Positions 1 to 8,827 of a stretch of DNA of 64,000 bases are shown in pieces (the stretch's first letter is position 1; the number at the start of each line of letters is the position of its first letter). The notes under the pieces are model-generated. The model was not told the DNA's origin and made no database searches. It saw only the letters and a list, made by a program, of their open reading frames with translations. The stretch is from an uncultured Eubacteriales bacterium (GTDB lineage: Bacteria > Bacillota > Clostridia > TANB77 > CAG-508), in NCBI GenBank assembly GCA_902492015.1, contig CABUJR010000007.1:54477-118476 (forward strand), in the 5' to 3' direction. Made by a program: the position numbers and the translations under genes.

Positions 1-110
1 CTTCTAAATTTTTTTGTTTTTATTTTACTTTCTTTTTCGAATTTTTCATCATCATTTTTAAATTGATGTTTATTTAAACTATTTTTTCTTTCTTTATTTA
101 TCCTATTCAA
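1..110 (-). CDS. possible 5' end of a leftward hypothetical gene (partial)
   Basis: Reading leftward, a TTG codon at 110 opens 36 stop-free codons that run off the window edge, and a GAGG sits about 11 bases upstream. The peptide would be strongly basic and Lys/Asn-rich. There is no ATG in this frame, and AT-rich non-coding DNA can give the same appearance, so this is a weak call. Only the sequence to the left could decide it. Confidence 0.25.
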   Translation of the reverse strand, partial: MNRINKERKNSLNKHQFKNDDEKFEKESKIKTKKFR

Positions 111-212
111 TATAATAAATACCTCTTTTAAAATTATTTTAATTTTTATAAGCATATCAAATATGAAAAAAAAAGTAAAGTAAAAAGCTTTCTAGATTTA
201 TTAATAAATATA

Positions 213-241
213 TTGAAAATTGAGAAATATATAGATATAAT
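213..241 (+). promoter_or_regulatory. sigma-A promoter for the 270 gene
   Basis: TTGAAA (213-218) and TATAAT (236-241) are separated by 17 bp. They lie about 30 bases before an AGGAGG ribosome-binding site and the ATG at 270. Confidence 0.6.
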
Positions 242-269
242 CAAATTATAATAATTTTAGGAGGAAAAA

Positions 270-2129
270 ATGAATCAAGGAAAAGCAAAAAAAATAATTT
301 TAATTATAATCATTTTCTTATTAATATTACTGGGAGGAATTGCTTATGCATATTTTGCAACAGATATTTTTAAAACTCCAAAGCAATTATTTGCAAAATA
401 TCTTGTAAATAATGCAACACAACTAGCTGAATTTAATTTAGAACCATATAATGAATCTTTTGAAAAAATGAAAGAAAATAAAACAGAAATTGATTTAAGT
501 ATTTCTAATAATGTTATACCACAAGAAATTAGCTTAACATATTTGGGAGATTTACAAAATGAAAAAGAATCATTAGATTTTGAAATAAAACAGGAAGATG
601 AACAAGTTATGCAAACAAAGTTAGCTGTAAATAATGATACTTATGGCATTTATTTTGAAGGGTTGCATGAAAAATATCTTGCTTTAGAAAATAGAAATTT
701 AAAAAAATTTTTTAGTAATTTTATAGAAGATGAAGAAATCGCAAATATGATACCTGACCAAATAGCTTTATTAAATCCTTTATCTGAAGAAGAAAAAACT
801 AAATTAAATAATTTATATGCAACTTATATTCAAAAATTTTTAAATCAATTTGAAGAAAGTGTTTTTACTTCTGAAAATGGAATACAAGTAGATATTGATG
901 GAGAAACAGTTAAAGCTAATAAATATTCAGCCACAACAAGTACAAAAAAAATATTAGAGTCAATTATAAATATAATGACAGAGTTATTAAATGATCAAGA
1001 TTTTATAGATTTATATAATAGTAGAATGTCTTGGGGAACTAATAATATAGAAGATATGAAATCTCAAATTGATGAATTAAAGACTTCATTAGATAGTTCT
1101 TATATGGCAGATTCACAAATTGTAATTTCTGTATACTCAGCAGATAAAAGAACAGTAAAAACTGAAATTAATATAGATAATAATGCAGAAATTTCAGAAT
1201 TTATGATAAAAGATAATAATAATATTGTTTTTAAATCAAATATTTCAAAATCTGGAGAAAATAATGTTGCAAGTGAAGAAAAAATTATTATAACTAATAA
1301 TTTTAATGATAATCAAGGGGAATTAACTTTTGAGAGAAGTAAAAATTATAATCAAGATGATGTAAAAGCATTAGAAGATTTGTCAGATAGTGGAGATTAT
1401 TACTATTATCTTGGTGGTTATGAGAATCAAAATACAAAAATTAGATTGCAATCAACTAAAAATAATGATAATGTAACAACTAAAATTGATTTAGGAAATG
1501 AAAATTATTCTGCTGTAGTAAAATTTAAGTTTGATTCTAATCTTAATGTAGAGGAATTAACAGATGAAAATACTTTAATTTTAAATGATTACTCAAAAGA
1601 TGATTTGAATTCTTTAGGAGAGGAAATTATTCAGAATTTATCAAAAACTGTAGAAGAACACCCTAATTACTATATTTCAGGATTATTTATGTTACTAGGA
1701 TTTAGTGATGAAGATTTAAGTAATTATGAAAATTTAACAGGAGATGAAACTAATAATTTTATAGAAGAAAATACTATAGAAACAAATACAGACCCTATAG
1801 AAAACGAAGAAGATATTAATGACTTAGGTAGAAGAGTTGATGAGGCAATATCTGGAGCGATTGATAAATCTTTATCAGACTATCATGACCAAAAACAAGA
1901 AGATCCAGATACACTTCCTGATAATTTTTTAACAGTAGATGCAATAAAATCTAATTGTAGTGAGAATATGGAGATAGAACTTATAGATGGTACAACTTTA
2001 AAAAGTGTTTTAGAAGATAAAATCTTTTATACTCAAATAAATATAGATGGAAATACTTGGGAACTTGTAGAAACACAAACATTGTATTCAGAAAATGGAG
2101 ATTTAGAGACAGCAGAACCTATAGAATAA
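270..2129 (+). CDS. membrane-anchored extracytoplasmic protein of unknown function
   Basis: This 619-residue protein is not one I can assign. Residues about 8-30 form one hydrophobic helix after a short Lys-rich N-terminus, so an N-in signal anchor with a large outside domain is likely. The remainder is very rich in Asp, Glu and Asn. It has alternating beta-like stretches and a long acidic linker around residues 490-545 before a last folded segment. No lipobox or catalytic motif is visible. The start follows AGGAGG by six bases and it has its own promoter and terminator, so it is probably monocistronic. It resembles in style the large anchored envelope proteins of Clostridia, but that is only an impression. 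Confidence 0.75.
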   Translation: MNQGKAKKIILIIIIFLLILLGGIAYAYFATDIFKTPKQLFAKYLVNNATQLAEFNLEPYNESFEKMKENKTEIDLSISNNVIPQEISLTYLGDLQNEKESLDFEIKQEDEQVMQTKLAVNNDTYGIYFEGLHEKYLALENRNLKKFFSNFIEDEEIANMIPDQIALLNPLSEEEKTKLNNLYATYIQKFLNQFEESVFTSENGIQVDIDGETVKANKYSATTSTKKILESIINIMTELLNDQDFIDLYNSRMSWGTNNIEDMKSQIDELKTSLDSSYMADSQIVISVYSADKRTVKTEINIDNNAEISEFMIKDNNNIVFKSNISKSGENNVASEEKIIITNNFNDNQGELTFERSKNYNQDDVKALEDLSDSGDYYYYLGGYENQNTKIRLQSTKNNDNVTTKIDLGNENYSAVVKFKFDSNLNVEELTDENTLILNDYSKDDLNSLGEEIIQNLSKTVEEHPNYYISGLFMLLGFSDEDLSNYENLTGDETNNFIEENTIETNTDPIENEEDINDLGRRVDEAISGAIDKSLSDYHDQKQEDPDTLPDNFLTVDAIKSNCSENMEIELIDGTTLKSVLEDKIFYTQINIDGNTWELVETQTLYSENGDLETAEPIE

Positions 2130-2175
2130 TGTATTTTATTAAACTTTTTAAAAGTAAATCTTATAGTTTGTATGA

Positions 2176-2219
2176 GAAAAAGATAAATGTAATTTTTAAA
2201 TTATATTTATCTTTTTTTC
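2176..2219 (+). terminator. intrinsic terminator
   Basis: GAAAAAGATAAAT (2176-2188) pairs with ATTTATCTTTTTTTC (2205-2219), which ends in a T run. It closes the transcript from 270-2129 before the fatty-acid operon. Confidence 0.6.
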
Positions 2220-2296
2220 ATTATATGAGGTTAGTTTGGGGTAAAGTAGAAAGTTTTGTCCAATATCTATATTTAGAAAATTAAACTATATAAACT

Positions 2297-2339
2297 GACT
2301 GGTTAGTCTAATTACTTGTGAGAAATGATATGATATAAT
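2297..2339 (+). promoter_or_regulatory. fab operon promoter with extended -10 and upstream dyad
   Basis: TGATATAAT (2331-2339) is an extended -10 element. No good -35 lies at 17 bp; that region instead carries GACT-GGTT-AGTC (2297-2308), a dyad with four-base arms. An operator for a fatty-acid regulator is plausible, since fab operons in Firmicutes are controlled by FapR or FabT. The site is not a clean match to either consensus as I know it, and no regulator gene is adjacent. Confidence 0.5.
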
Positions 2340-2372
2340 CCAAAAGTAAAAGATATTAAAAGGAGCTATAAG

Positions 2373-3296
2373 ATGAAGTCAATAAAAATTATCGCGACAA
2401 GCAAATATCTTCCAAATAATAAATTAGAAAATAGCTTTTTTGACAATAAATTCAATTTAGATGAAGATTGGATTTTTAAAAGAACAGGAATAAAAAACAG
2501 ATTTTTTACTAAAGAAGAAAATATTATAGATTTGGCAATAAATGCAGCAAAAAAAATAGTAGAAAAAATAGATTTTGATGTTCAGAAGATTGGAAATATA
2601 ATAGTGGCAACTACTTCAAGTGATAGAATTATGCCGGGAATAAGCTTTGAGGTGCAAAAAGCTTTAAATATAAAAAAATGTATGTGTTTAGATATTTTTG
2701 CAGGTTGCAGTGGTTTTATAAATGCTTTTGATATTGCTAGAAAAAATATAAGTTTTGAAGAAACAGAATATGCCCTAGTAATAGGAGTTGAAAATATATC
2801 AAAATATTTAGATTTTGATGATATCAATACATCAATTCTTTTAGGAGATGGTTCTGGAGCAGTATTAATTGGAAAGTCTGAGGAGTCTAAAGAATATTTC
2901 AGCAATATAGAAAGTTGTGGCCAAGATGGTGAAATTTTAACTTGCCATAATGGAGAAAAACTATATATGAACGGAAAAGCAATATATAAATATGCTGTAT
3001 CTAAAGTTACTCAGAATATAGAAGAAACTTTAGAATTTAAAAATTTAAAAATAGAAAATCTAAGATATATAATTCCTCATCAATCAAATATGAAAATATT
3101 AGAAAGTATTTCTAAAAAATTAAATATAACTGATGGAAAAATGTATAGTAATTTAGAAAAATATGGAAATACTTTTTGCGCAAGTATTCCAATAGCTTTG
3201 GATGATATTTTTGAAAAATTGAAAACAGGTGATAAGCTAGTTTTAGTTGGTTATGGTGGAGGACTTAATTTAGGAAGTATTTTAATAGAAAAATAA
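2373..3296 (+). CDS. fabH: beta-ketoacyl-ACP synthase III
   Basis: FabH condenses acetyl-CoA with malonyl-ACP and so starts each fatty-acid chain in the cytoplasm. The 307-residue protein is slightly short for the family but has the full catalytic triad: Cys112 in the FAGCSG context, His236 in IPHQSN and Asn266 in YGNTF. The C-terminal GYGGGLNLGS glycine loop is present. The start follows AAAGGAG by nine bases. It is the first gene of the fab/acc operon and is 30 bases from fabD. In many Firmicutes acpP follows fabH; here it is missing. Confidence 0.95.
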   Translation: MKSIKIIATSKYLPNNKLENSFFDNKFNLDEDWIFKRTGIKNRFFTKEENIIDLAINAAKKIVEKIDFDVQKIGNIIVATTSSDRIMPGISFEVQKALNIKKCMCLDIFAGCSGFINAFDIARKNISFEETEYALVIGVENISKYLDFDDINTSILLGDGSGAVLIGKSEESKEYFSNIESCGQDGEILTCHNGEKLYMNGKAIYKYAVSKVTQNIEETLEFKNLKIENLRYIIPHQSNMKILESISKKLNITDGKMYSNLEKYGNTFCASIPIALDDIFEKLKTGDKLVLVGYGGGLNLGSILIEK

Positions 3297-3326
3297 TAAA
3301 AATATTATAAATATAAAGGAGAAAAT

Positions 3327-4280
3327 ATGAAAATAGGATTTTTGTTTCCAGGGCAAGGTGCTCAAAGTGTAGGAATGGGAAAAGATTTATATGAAAAATA
3401 TGATGAAGTGAAAGAAGTATATTCTACTTTAAGCAAGGCAGCAGGTATTGATATTGCAAATTTAACATTTAATTCTCAAGAAGAAGAATTATCACAAACT
3501 AAAAATACACAAATAGCTATACTTGCTATGAGTTTAGGAATTTTAAAACTTTTAGAAAAGAAAGGTATTAAAGCAGATTATGCTACTGGTTTAAGTTTAG
3601 GGGAATATGCAGCTCTTACATACTCTAAAGCTTTTACTTTAGAAGATGCTGGAAAAATTGTTAAAAAAAGAGGAGAATTTATGCAAAATCTTCTTCCAGA
3701 AGGAGACTGGGCTATGGCTGCTGTAATTGGAATGGAAGATGAAAAAGTAGAAGAAGTATGCAAAAAAGTGATGCAAGGCTTTGCAGTTCCAGCAAATTAT
3801 AATTGCCCAGGTCAAGTGGCTGTTTCAGGAGACAAAGCAGGAGTTTTAGAAATGGCAGAAATTGCTAAAGAAGCAGGAGCTAAAAGAGTAGTAAGTTTAA
3901 AAACTAGTGGTCCTTTTCATACGGAAAAACTAGCTGAAGCTTCAAAAGCTCTAAGAAAAGAACTTGATTCAGTTGAGGTTAAAACTCCAAATTGTAATGT
4001 TATCAAAAATATAGATGCTAAACCTTACACAGAGTCAGATGATATTAGAGATATTTTAGCTAATCATGTTATAAATCCAGTAAGATTTTCAAACTCAGTA
4101 AAATATATGTTAGATAATGGAGTTGACACTTTTGTAGAAATTGGACCAGGTAAAGTTTTAACAGGATTTGTTAAAAAAATAAATAAAGACGTAAAGTGTA
4201 TTAATATAAATGATGTACCAAGTTTTGAAAATGCAATTTGTGAACTTAAAAAAGATGAAAGAGAATTAGAAAGTATTTAG
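3327..4280 (+). CDS. fabD: malonyl-CoA:ACP transacylase
   Basis: FabD transfers malonyl groups from CoA to acyl carrier protein, supplying the extender for elongation. The 317 residues start with the family's FPGQGAQ motif. The nucleophile Ser90 is in GLSLG, where many relatives have GHSLG, and the catalytic His198 is in GPFHTEKL. The C-terminal EIGPGKVLTGF motif is also present. It sits between fabH and fabG with short gaps and a strong AAAGGAG site, so it is co-transcribed. The Leu in place of His before the nucleophile is a mild oddity and does not suggest loss of function. Confidence 0.95.
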   Translation: MKIGFLFPGQGAQSVGMGKDLYEKYDEVKEVYSTLSKAAGIDIANLTFNSQEEELSQTKNTQIAILAMSLGILKLLEKKGIKADYATGLSLGEYAALTYSKAFTLEDAGKIVKKRGEFMQNLLPEGDWAMAAVIGMEDEKVEEVCKKVMQGFAVPANYNCPGQVAVSGDKAGVLEMAEIAKEAGAKRVVSLKTSGPFHTEKLAEASKALRKELDSVEVKTPNCNVIKNIDAKPYTESDDIRDILANHVINPVRFSNSVKYMLDNGVDTFVEIGPGKVLTGFVKKINKDVKCININDVPSFENAICELKKDERELESI

Positions 4281-4316
4281 ACTAAAAATATTAATAAAAT
4301 GAAAGGAAAGAAAACT

Positions 4317-5063
4317 ATGGAAAATTCAGAAAAAGTAGCTTTAGTTACAGGAGCTACAAGAGGTATAGGAAAGGAAATTGTTTATACATTAGCTGAAAAT
4401 GGATATGATGTTTCAATAAATTATAGAACTAAAACAGCTGAAGTAGATGAAATGAAAAGAGAAATTGAAGAGAAATATAAAGTAAGATGTGCAGTAGTTC
4501 AAGGAGATGTAGCAAGCTTTGAAGATGCTGAAAAAATGGTAAAAGAAACAGTAGAAAAATTAGGAAAAATAGATATTTTAGTAAATAATGCAGGAATAAC
4601 AAAAGATAATTTATTAATGAGAATGTCAAAAGAAGATTTTGAAGCTGTAGTTAATGTTAATTTAATTGGAACTTTTAATGTAACAAGAAATGTAATTCTA
4701 TTAATGGTAAAACAAAGATCTGGAAGAATAATAAATATTTCCTCAGTAGTAGGTGTTTCAGGAAATGCAGGTCAAACAAATTATTCAGCATCTAAGGCTG
4801 GAATAATAGGATTTACAAAAAGTTTAGCTAAAGAAGTTGCAAGTAGAAATATATTAGTAAATGCAGTAGCACCAGGATTTATTGCAACAGATATGACTGA
4901 TGTGTTATCAGATACAGTAAAAGAAAATATAAATTCTCAAATACCACTTAAGAGAATGGGAACAAGTAAAGATATTGCTAATGTAGTAAAATTCTTAGCT
5001 TCAGAAGAAAGTAGTTATATTACAGGTCAAGTAATAAATGTTGATGGTGGAATGTTAATGTAA
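4317..5063 (+). CDS. fabG: 3-oxoacyl-ACP reductase
   Basis: FabG performs the NADPH-dependent first reduction of the elongation cycle. It is a short-chain dehydrogenase with an N-terminal TGATRGIG nucleotide-binding loop, NNAG, the catalytic Ser of ISSVVG and the YSASK Tyr/Lys pair, ending in VDGGM as FabG proteins do. An in-frame ATG exists at 4299, but the AAAGGAAAG ribosome-binding site lies after it and eight bases before the ATG at 4317. I therefore choose 4317, giving 248 residues, the normal family length. It is in mid-operon. Confidence 0.95.
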   Translation: MENSEKVALVTGATRGIGKEIVYTLAENGYDVSINYRTKTAEVDEMKREIEEKYKVRCAVVQGDVASFEDAEKMVKETVEKLGKIDILVNNAGITKDNLLMRMSKEDFEAVVNVNLIGTFNVTRNVILLMVKQRSGRIINISSVVGVSGNAGQTNYSASKAGIIGFTKSLAKEVASRNILVNAVAPGFIATDMTDVLSDTVKENINSQIPLKRMGTSKDIANVVKFLASEESSYITGQVINVDGGMLM

Positions 5064-5094
5064 TTTAAAAAATAAATAAGAAAGGATTAAGATA

Positions 5095-6333
5095 ATGGAA
5101 AGAAGAGTTGTAGTAACAGGAATAGGAGCAATAACTCCTATAGGAAACAATACTAAAGAATTTTGGAAAGAAATAGTAGACGGAAAATGTGGTATTGATG
5201 AAATAACTTTATTTGATACTTCAGAATACAAAGTCAAATTAGCTGGAGAAGTAAAAAATTATAATCCAGAAGAATATTTTGATAAAAGAACAGCTAAGAG
5301 ATTAGATAGATTTACTCAATTTGCTATGATTGCTGCAAGAGAAGCAATGGAAGATAGTAAAATAAATATGGAAGAAGAAGATGCTACACGTTTTGGTGTT
5401 GCTATAAGTTCAGGTATAGGTGGACTTCAAAGTATTGAATCAAATGTTATTACATTACATGAAAAAGGACCAGATAGAGTATCTCCTATGTATATTCTAA
5501 TGGCTATTAGTAATATGGCTACTGGAAATGTTGAAATAGAAATTGGAGCCAAAGGTGAATCTTTTTGCATGACAACAGCTTGTGCAAGTGCTACTCATAC
5601 AATTGGCGAATGTTATAGAATAATTAAACATGGTTATCAAGATATGATGCTTGCAGGAGGAACAGAAGCTTCTATTACTCCAACAGGAATTTCTGGTTTT
5701 ACAAATATAAAAGCTTTATCAAAAGCAGAAGATAAAACTAGAGCAAGTATTCCTTTTGATAAAGAAAGAAGCGGTTTTGTTATGGGAGAAGGAGCAGGTT
5801 TAATAATTTTAGAAGAATTAGAACATGCTAAAAAAAGAGGAGCTAAAATTTATGCAGAAATGGTAGGATATGGAGCTTCATCAGATGCTTATCATATTAC
5901 TTCTCCAGCTCCAGAAGGAGAAGGTGGAGCAAGAGCTATGGAAAACGCAATAAAAGATGCTAAATTGAAACCAGAAGAAATAACATATATTAATGCACAT
6001 GGAACTTCTACACATTTAAATGATGCTTGTGAAACTTCAGCAGTAAAAAAAGCTTTAGGAGAAGCTAGCAAAAAAGTTATGGTAAGCTCAACTAAAGGTC
6101 ACACAGGACATTTATTAGGAGCAGCAGGTGGTGTTGAAGCAATAGTTTGTGTTAAAGCAATAGATGAAGGAATCGTACCACCAACAATAGGATACAAAAT
6201 TCCTGATGAAGAATGCGATTTAGATATTGTTCCAAATGAAGCAAGAAAAGTAGAAGTAAAAGTTGCAATGTCAAATTCATTAGGTTTTGGAGGACATAAT
6301 AGTTCAATAATATTTAAAAAATATGAAGATTAA
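5095..6333 (+). CDS. fabF: beta-ketoacyl-ACP synthase II
   Basis: FabF carries out the elongation condensations with malonyl-ACP. At 412 residues it has the usual length. The catalytic Cys163 lies in TTACASATHT, and the two active-site histidines are in NAHGTSTHLND and TKGHTGHLLGAAGG. The C-terminal NSLGFGGHN loop is intact. It is 31 bases after fabG with an AAAGGA site, followed by accB. The order fabD-fabG-fabF-accB-fabZ-accC-accD-accA is the classic Firmicutes arrangement. The DNA does not say whether this single enzyme also does the work of FabB. Confidence 0.96.
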   Translation: MERRVVVTGIGAITPIGNNTKEFWKEIVDGKCGIDEITLFDTSEYKVKLAGEVKNYNPEEYFDKRTAKRLDRFTQFAMIAAREAMEDSKINMEEEDATRFGVAISSGIGGLQSIESNVITLHEKGPDRVSPMYILMAISNMATGNVEIEIGAKGESFCMTTACASATHTIGECYRIIKHGYQDMMLAGGTEASITPTGISGFTNIKALSKAEDKTRASIPFDKERSGFVMGEGAGLIILEELEHAKKRGAKIYAEMVGYGASSDAYHITSPAPEGEGGARAMENAIKDAKLKPEEITYINAHGTSTHLNDACETSAVKKALGEASKKVMVSSTKGHTGHLLGAAGGVEAIVCVKAIDEGIVPPTIGYKIPDEECDLDIVPNEARKVEVKVAMSNSLGFGGHNSSIIFKKYED

Positions 6334-6367
6334 TTTTAATTTTTAAGTATAGAAAGGAAAATTAAAA

Positions 6368-6847
6368 ATGGATTATAAAGAAATAAAAAAACTTATGGAT
6401 GATATGGGAAATTCAAAACTTACAGAAATGGAGATTGAATTTAAAGACGGATTAAAAATTAGTATGAAAAAAGATAATGGAATGGTAAAAACAAACCAAG
6501 TTATGTTAGCAGTTCCAGAGGTGCAAGCACAAAATTTAGCTCCACAAGTTTCTGCTACTGTTCCAGATGTGAAACCTCAAGCACCTGTATCAGAAGTAAA
6601 AGAAGAAGTAAAAGGAAATGTTGTTAAATCACCAATGGTAGGTACTTTTTATTCAAGACCATCACCAGATGTAGATCCTTTTGTAAAAATTGGTAGCAAA
6701 GTAAAAAAAGGTGATAAACTTTGTATAATTGAAGCAATGAAACTTATGAATGAAATTGAATCAGAATATGATGGGGAAATTGTAGATATATTAGTACAAG
6801 ATGAAGAAATGGTAGAGTATGGAAAACCACTATTTATTATAAAATAA
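6368..6847 (+). CDS. accB: biotin carboxyl carrier protein of acetyl-CoA carboxylase
   Basis: AccB carries the biotin that moves carboxyl groups from AccC to the AccDA carboxyltransferase. The 159 residues comprise an N-terminal interaction region, an Ala/Pro/Val-rich mobile linker at about residues 40-75 and a C-terminal biotinyl domain. The biotinylation site is the Lys in EAMKLMN, and the SPMVGTFY thumb-side motif is present. All four carboxylase subunits are in this operon. A 119-base gap with a hairpin separates it from fabZ, the longest spacing in this part of the cluster. Confidence 0.95.
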   Translation: MDYKEIKKLMDDMGNSKLTEMEIEFKDGLKISMKKDNGMVKTNQVMLAVPEVQAQNLAPQVSATVPDVKPQAPVSEVKEEVKGNVVKSPMVGTFYSRPSPDVDPFVKIGSKVKKGDKLCIIEAMKLMNEIESEYDGEIVDILVQDEEMVEYGKPLFIIK

Positions 6848-6925
6848 TTTAAAATTTTTAATAAAGTTAAAGGTTTATTAAGTAAAATATTGAGATTATT
6901 AATAAATTTTGTAATTCTTTTAAAG

Positions 6926-6966
6926 AAAGGAGAAATTCACATAAATATGTTATGTGAAGAAATATT
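6926..6966 (+). promoter_or_regulatory. hairpin between Shine-Dalgarno and fabZ start
   Basis: AAAGGAG (6926-6932) lies 34 bases before the fabZ ATG, too far to work directly. Between them is a perfect nine-base inverted repeat, TTCACATAA (6936-6944) and TTATGTGAA (6950-6958), with a five-base loop. If the stem forms, the effective spacing falls to about 11 bases. An alternative ATG at 6947 opens only an eight-codon frame that overlaps the fabZ start. The local GTGAAG could also serve as a weak site. Confidence 0.5.
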
Positions 6967-7392
6967 ATGCTAGATATAAACGAAATAATGAAAATAATAC
7001 CTCAAAGACCTCCATTTTTAATGATTGATAGAGTTGAAGATTTTGTTCCAGGAGAAAGTGCAACAGCTTATAAAACAGTTTGTATAAATGAACCACATTT
7101 TGCAGGTCATTTTCCTGGTCAACCAATTATGCCAGGAGTATTAATTGTTGAAGCTTTAGCACAAACAGGTGCTGTTGCAATTTTATCAATGGAAGAAAAC
7201 AAAGGTAAAAATGCTTTATTTGGAGGAATTGATAAATTAAGATTTAAAAAACAAGTAGTTCCAGGTGATGTTTTAAAATTAGAAGTAAAAATAATTAAAA
7301 CAAAAGGACCTATTGGAATAGGAGAAGCTATAGCAACTGTGGATGGGAAGGTTGCTGCAAAAGGTGAACTTACTTTTGCAATAGTAGGTTAA
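6967..7392 (+). CDS. fabZ: 3-hydroxyacyl-ACP dehydratase
   Basis: FabZ removes water from 3-hydroxyacyl-ACP to give trans-2-enoyl-ACP, the substrate of the enoyl reductase. The 141-residue hot-dog-fold protein has IIPQRPPFLMID near the start and the catalytic His and Glu in HFPGQPIMPGVLIVEALAQ. The start is fixed by these N-terminal motifs, although the nearest good ribosome-binding site is separated from it by a hairpin. It lies between accB and accC, as in streptococci and lactococci. No FabA-type isomerase is seen. Confidence 0.95.
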   Translation: MLDINEIMKIIPQRPPFLMIDRVEDFVPGESATAYKTVCINEPHFAGHFPGQPIMPGVLIVEALAQTGAVAILSMEENKGKNALFGGIDKLRFKKQVVPGDVLKLEVKIIKTKGPIGIGEAIATVDGKVAAKGELTFAIVG

Positions 7393-7410
7393 TGTATAAG
7401 GAGAAAGAAA

Positions 7411-8751
7411 ATGTTAAATAAAGTTTTAATTGCAAATAGAGGAGAAATTGCTGTAAGAATAATAAGAGCTTGTAAGGAAATGAATATTAGAACAGTAGCT
7501 GTTTATTCTGAAGCAGATAAAAATAGTTTACATACTAAACTTGCAGATGAGGCAGTTTGTATAGGACCAGCTCCTTCATCAAAAAGCTATTTAAATATAA
7601 AAAATATATTAGAAGCAGCAAGTTTAACAGGAAGTGATAGTATTCATCCAGGTTTCGGTTTTTTATCTGAAAATGCTATATTTGCTAAAATGTGTGAAGA
7701 AAGCAATATAAAATTTATAGGACCATCTTATAAAATTATTGATTTAATGGGAAATAAATCAAATGCTAAAGATCTTATGAAGTCAGCAGGAGTTCCGGTA
7801 GTACCAGGTTCTGATGGCAGTTTAAAAAGTTTAGAAGAAGCAAAAAAAATAGCAAAAAAAATTGGTTTTCCTATAATGCTTAAAGCAGCTGCTGGTGGTG
7901 GCGGAAAGGGAATTAGATTAGTAGAAAAATTAGAGGATTTAGAAGATGCATATAATATAGTTAAACAAGAAGCAAAAGTTTCTTTTAATGATGACGAAAT
8001 ATATATGGAAAAATTTGTTGTTAATCCAAGACATGTTGAAATACAAGTATTAGCTGATGAATTTGGAAATGTTATTCATCTTGGAGAGAGAGATTGTTCT
8101 GTTCAAAGAAGAAATCAAAAAGTATTAGAAGAAAGTCCATCTACTGTTTTAGATGAAAAGTTAAGAGAAAAAATGGGAAATGCTGCAATCAAAGCAGTTA
8201 AAGCATCTAAATATTCTAATGCTGGAACAATAGAATTTTTAGTTGATAAAGATAGAAATTTTTATTTTATGGAGATGAATACTAGAATACAAGTTGAACA
8301 TCCTGTTACAGAATGGGTTACAGGTGTTGATATAGTAAAAGAACAATTAAGAATTGCTTCAGGTGAAAAGTTAAGATTTAAACAAGAAGATATAAAATTT
8401 AAAGGACATAGTATTGAATGTAGAATTAATGCAGAAAATCCTGATAAAAATTTTATGCCTTGTCCTGGAGAAATTAAGGACTTGAATTTACCTGGAGGAA
8501 ATGGTGTAAGAATAGATACAGCAGTATACTCTGGATATAAAATACCACTAACTTATGATTCTATGATAGCAAAACTAATAGTTCATGCTGAAAATAGAGA
8601 AGAAGCTATTTCTAAAATGAAAAGAGCTTTAGAAGAATGTATAATAGACGGAATAGATACTAACATAGATTTCCTATATAGGATATTAGAAAATGAAGAT
8701 TTCATATCAGGAAATTTTGATACATCTTTTATTAGTAAGTTATTAGGTTAA
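7411..8751 (+). CDS. accC: biotin carboxylase subunit of acetyl-CoA carboxylase
   Basis: AccC uses ATP and bicarbonate to carboxylate the biotin on AccB. The 446 residues show the ATP-grasp architecture: NRGEIAVRIIRA at the N-terminus, the glycine-rich AAAGGGGKG lid loop, the EMNTRIQVEHPVTE metal-binding and catalytic stretch, and the C-terminal biotin carboxylase domain. The length is standard. It begins 18 bases after fabZ with AAGGAG. A 76-base gap precedes accD. Confidence 0.97.
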   Translation: MLNKVLIANRGEIAVRIIRACKEMNIRTVAVYSEADKNSLHTKLADEAVCIGPAPSSKSYLNIKNILEAASLTGSDSIHPGFGFLSENAIFAKMCEESNIKFIGPSYKIIDLMGNKSNAKDLMKSAGVPVVPGSDGSLKSLEEAKKIAKKIGFPIMLKAAAGGGGKGIRLVEKLEDLEDAYNIVKQEAKVSFNDDEIYMEKFVVNPRHVEIQVLADEFGNVIHLGERDCSVQRRNQKVLEESPSTVLDEKLREKMGNAAIKAVKASKYSNAGTIEFLVDKDRNFYFMEMNTRIQVEHPVTEWVTGVDIVKEQLRIASGEKLRFKQEDIKFKGHSIECRINAENPDKNFMPCPGEIKDLNLPGGNGVRIDTAVYSGYKIPLTYDSMIAKLIVHAENREEAISKMKRALEECIIDGIDTNIDFLYRILENEDFISGNFDTSFISKLLG

Positions 8752-8827
8752 ACATATAAATAAATTATTAAGTATATTAAAAAGGATTAAATTAAATACT
8801 TTTAACTAGAAGAAAGGTTTTTTTAGT

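Noticed and set aside
2057..2284. 75-codon frame overlapping the end of the first gene
   Set aside because: No ribosome-binding site and it crosses the terminator stem at 2176-2219.
2297..2308. Firm FapR or FabT operator call
   Set aside because: The dyad has only four-base arms and matches neither consensus well; no regulator gene is adjacent.
4429..4629. Long antisense open frame within fabG
   Set aside because: Its Leu/Phe-rich product is what the reverse complement of AT-rich coding DNA gives; no ribosome-binding site and complete overlap with a certain gene.
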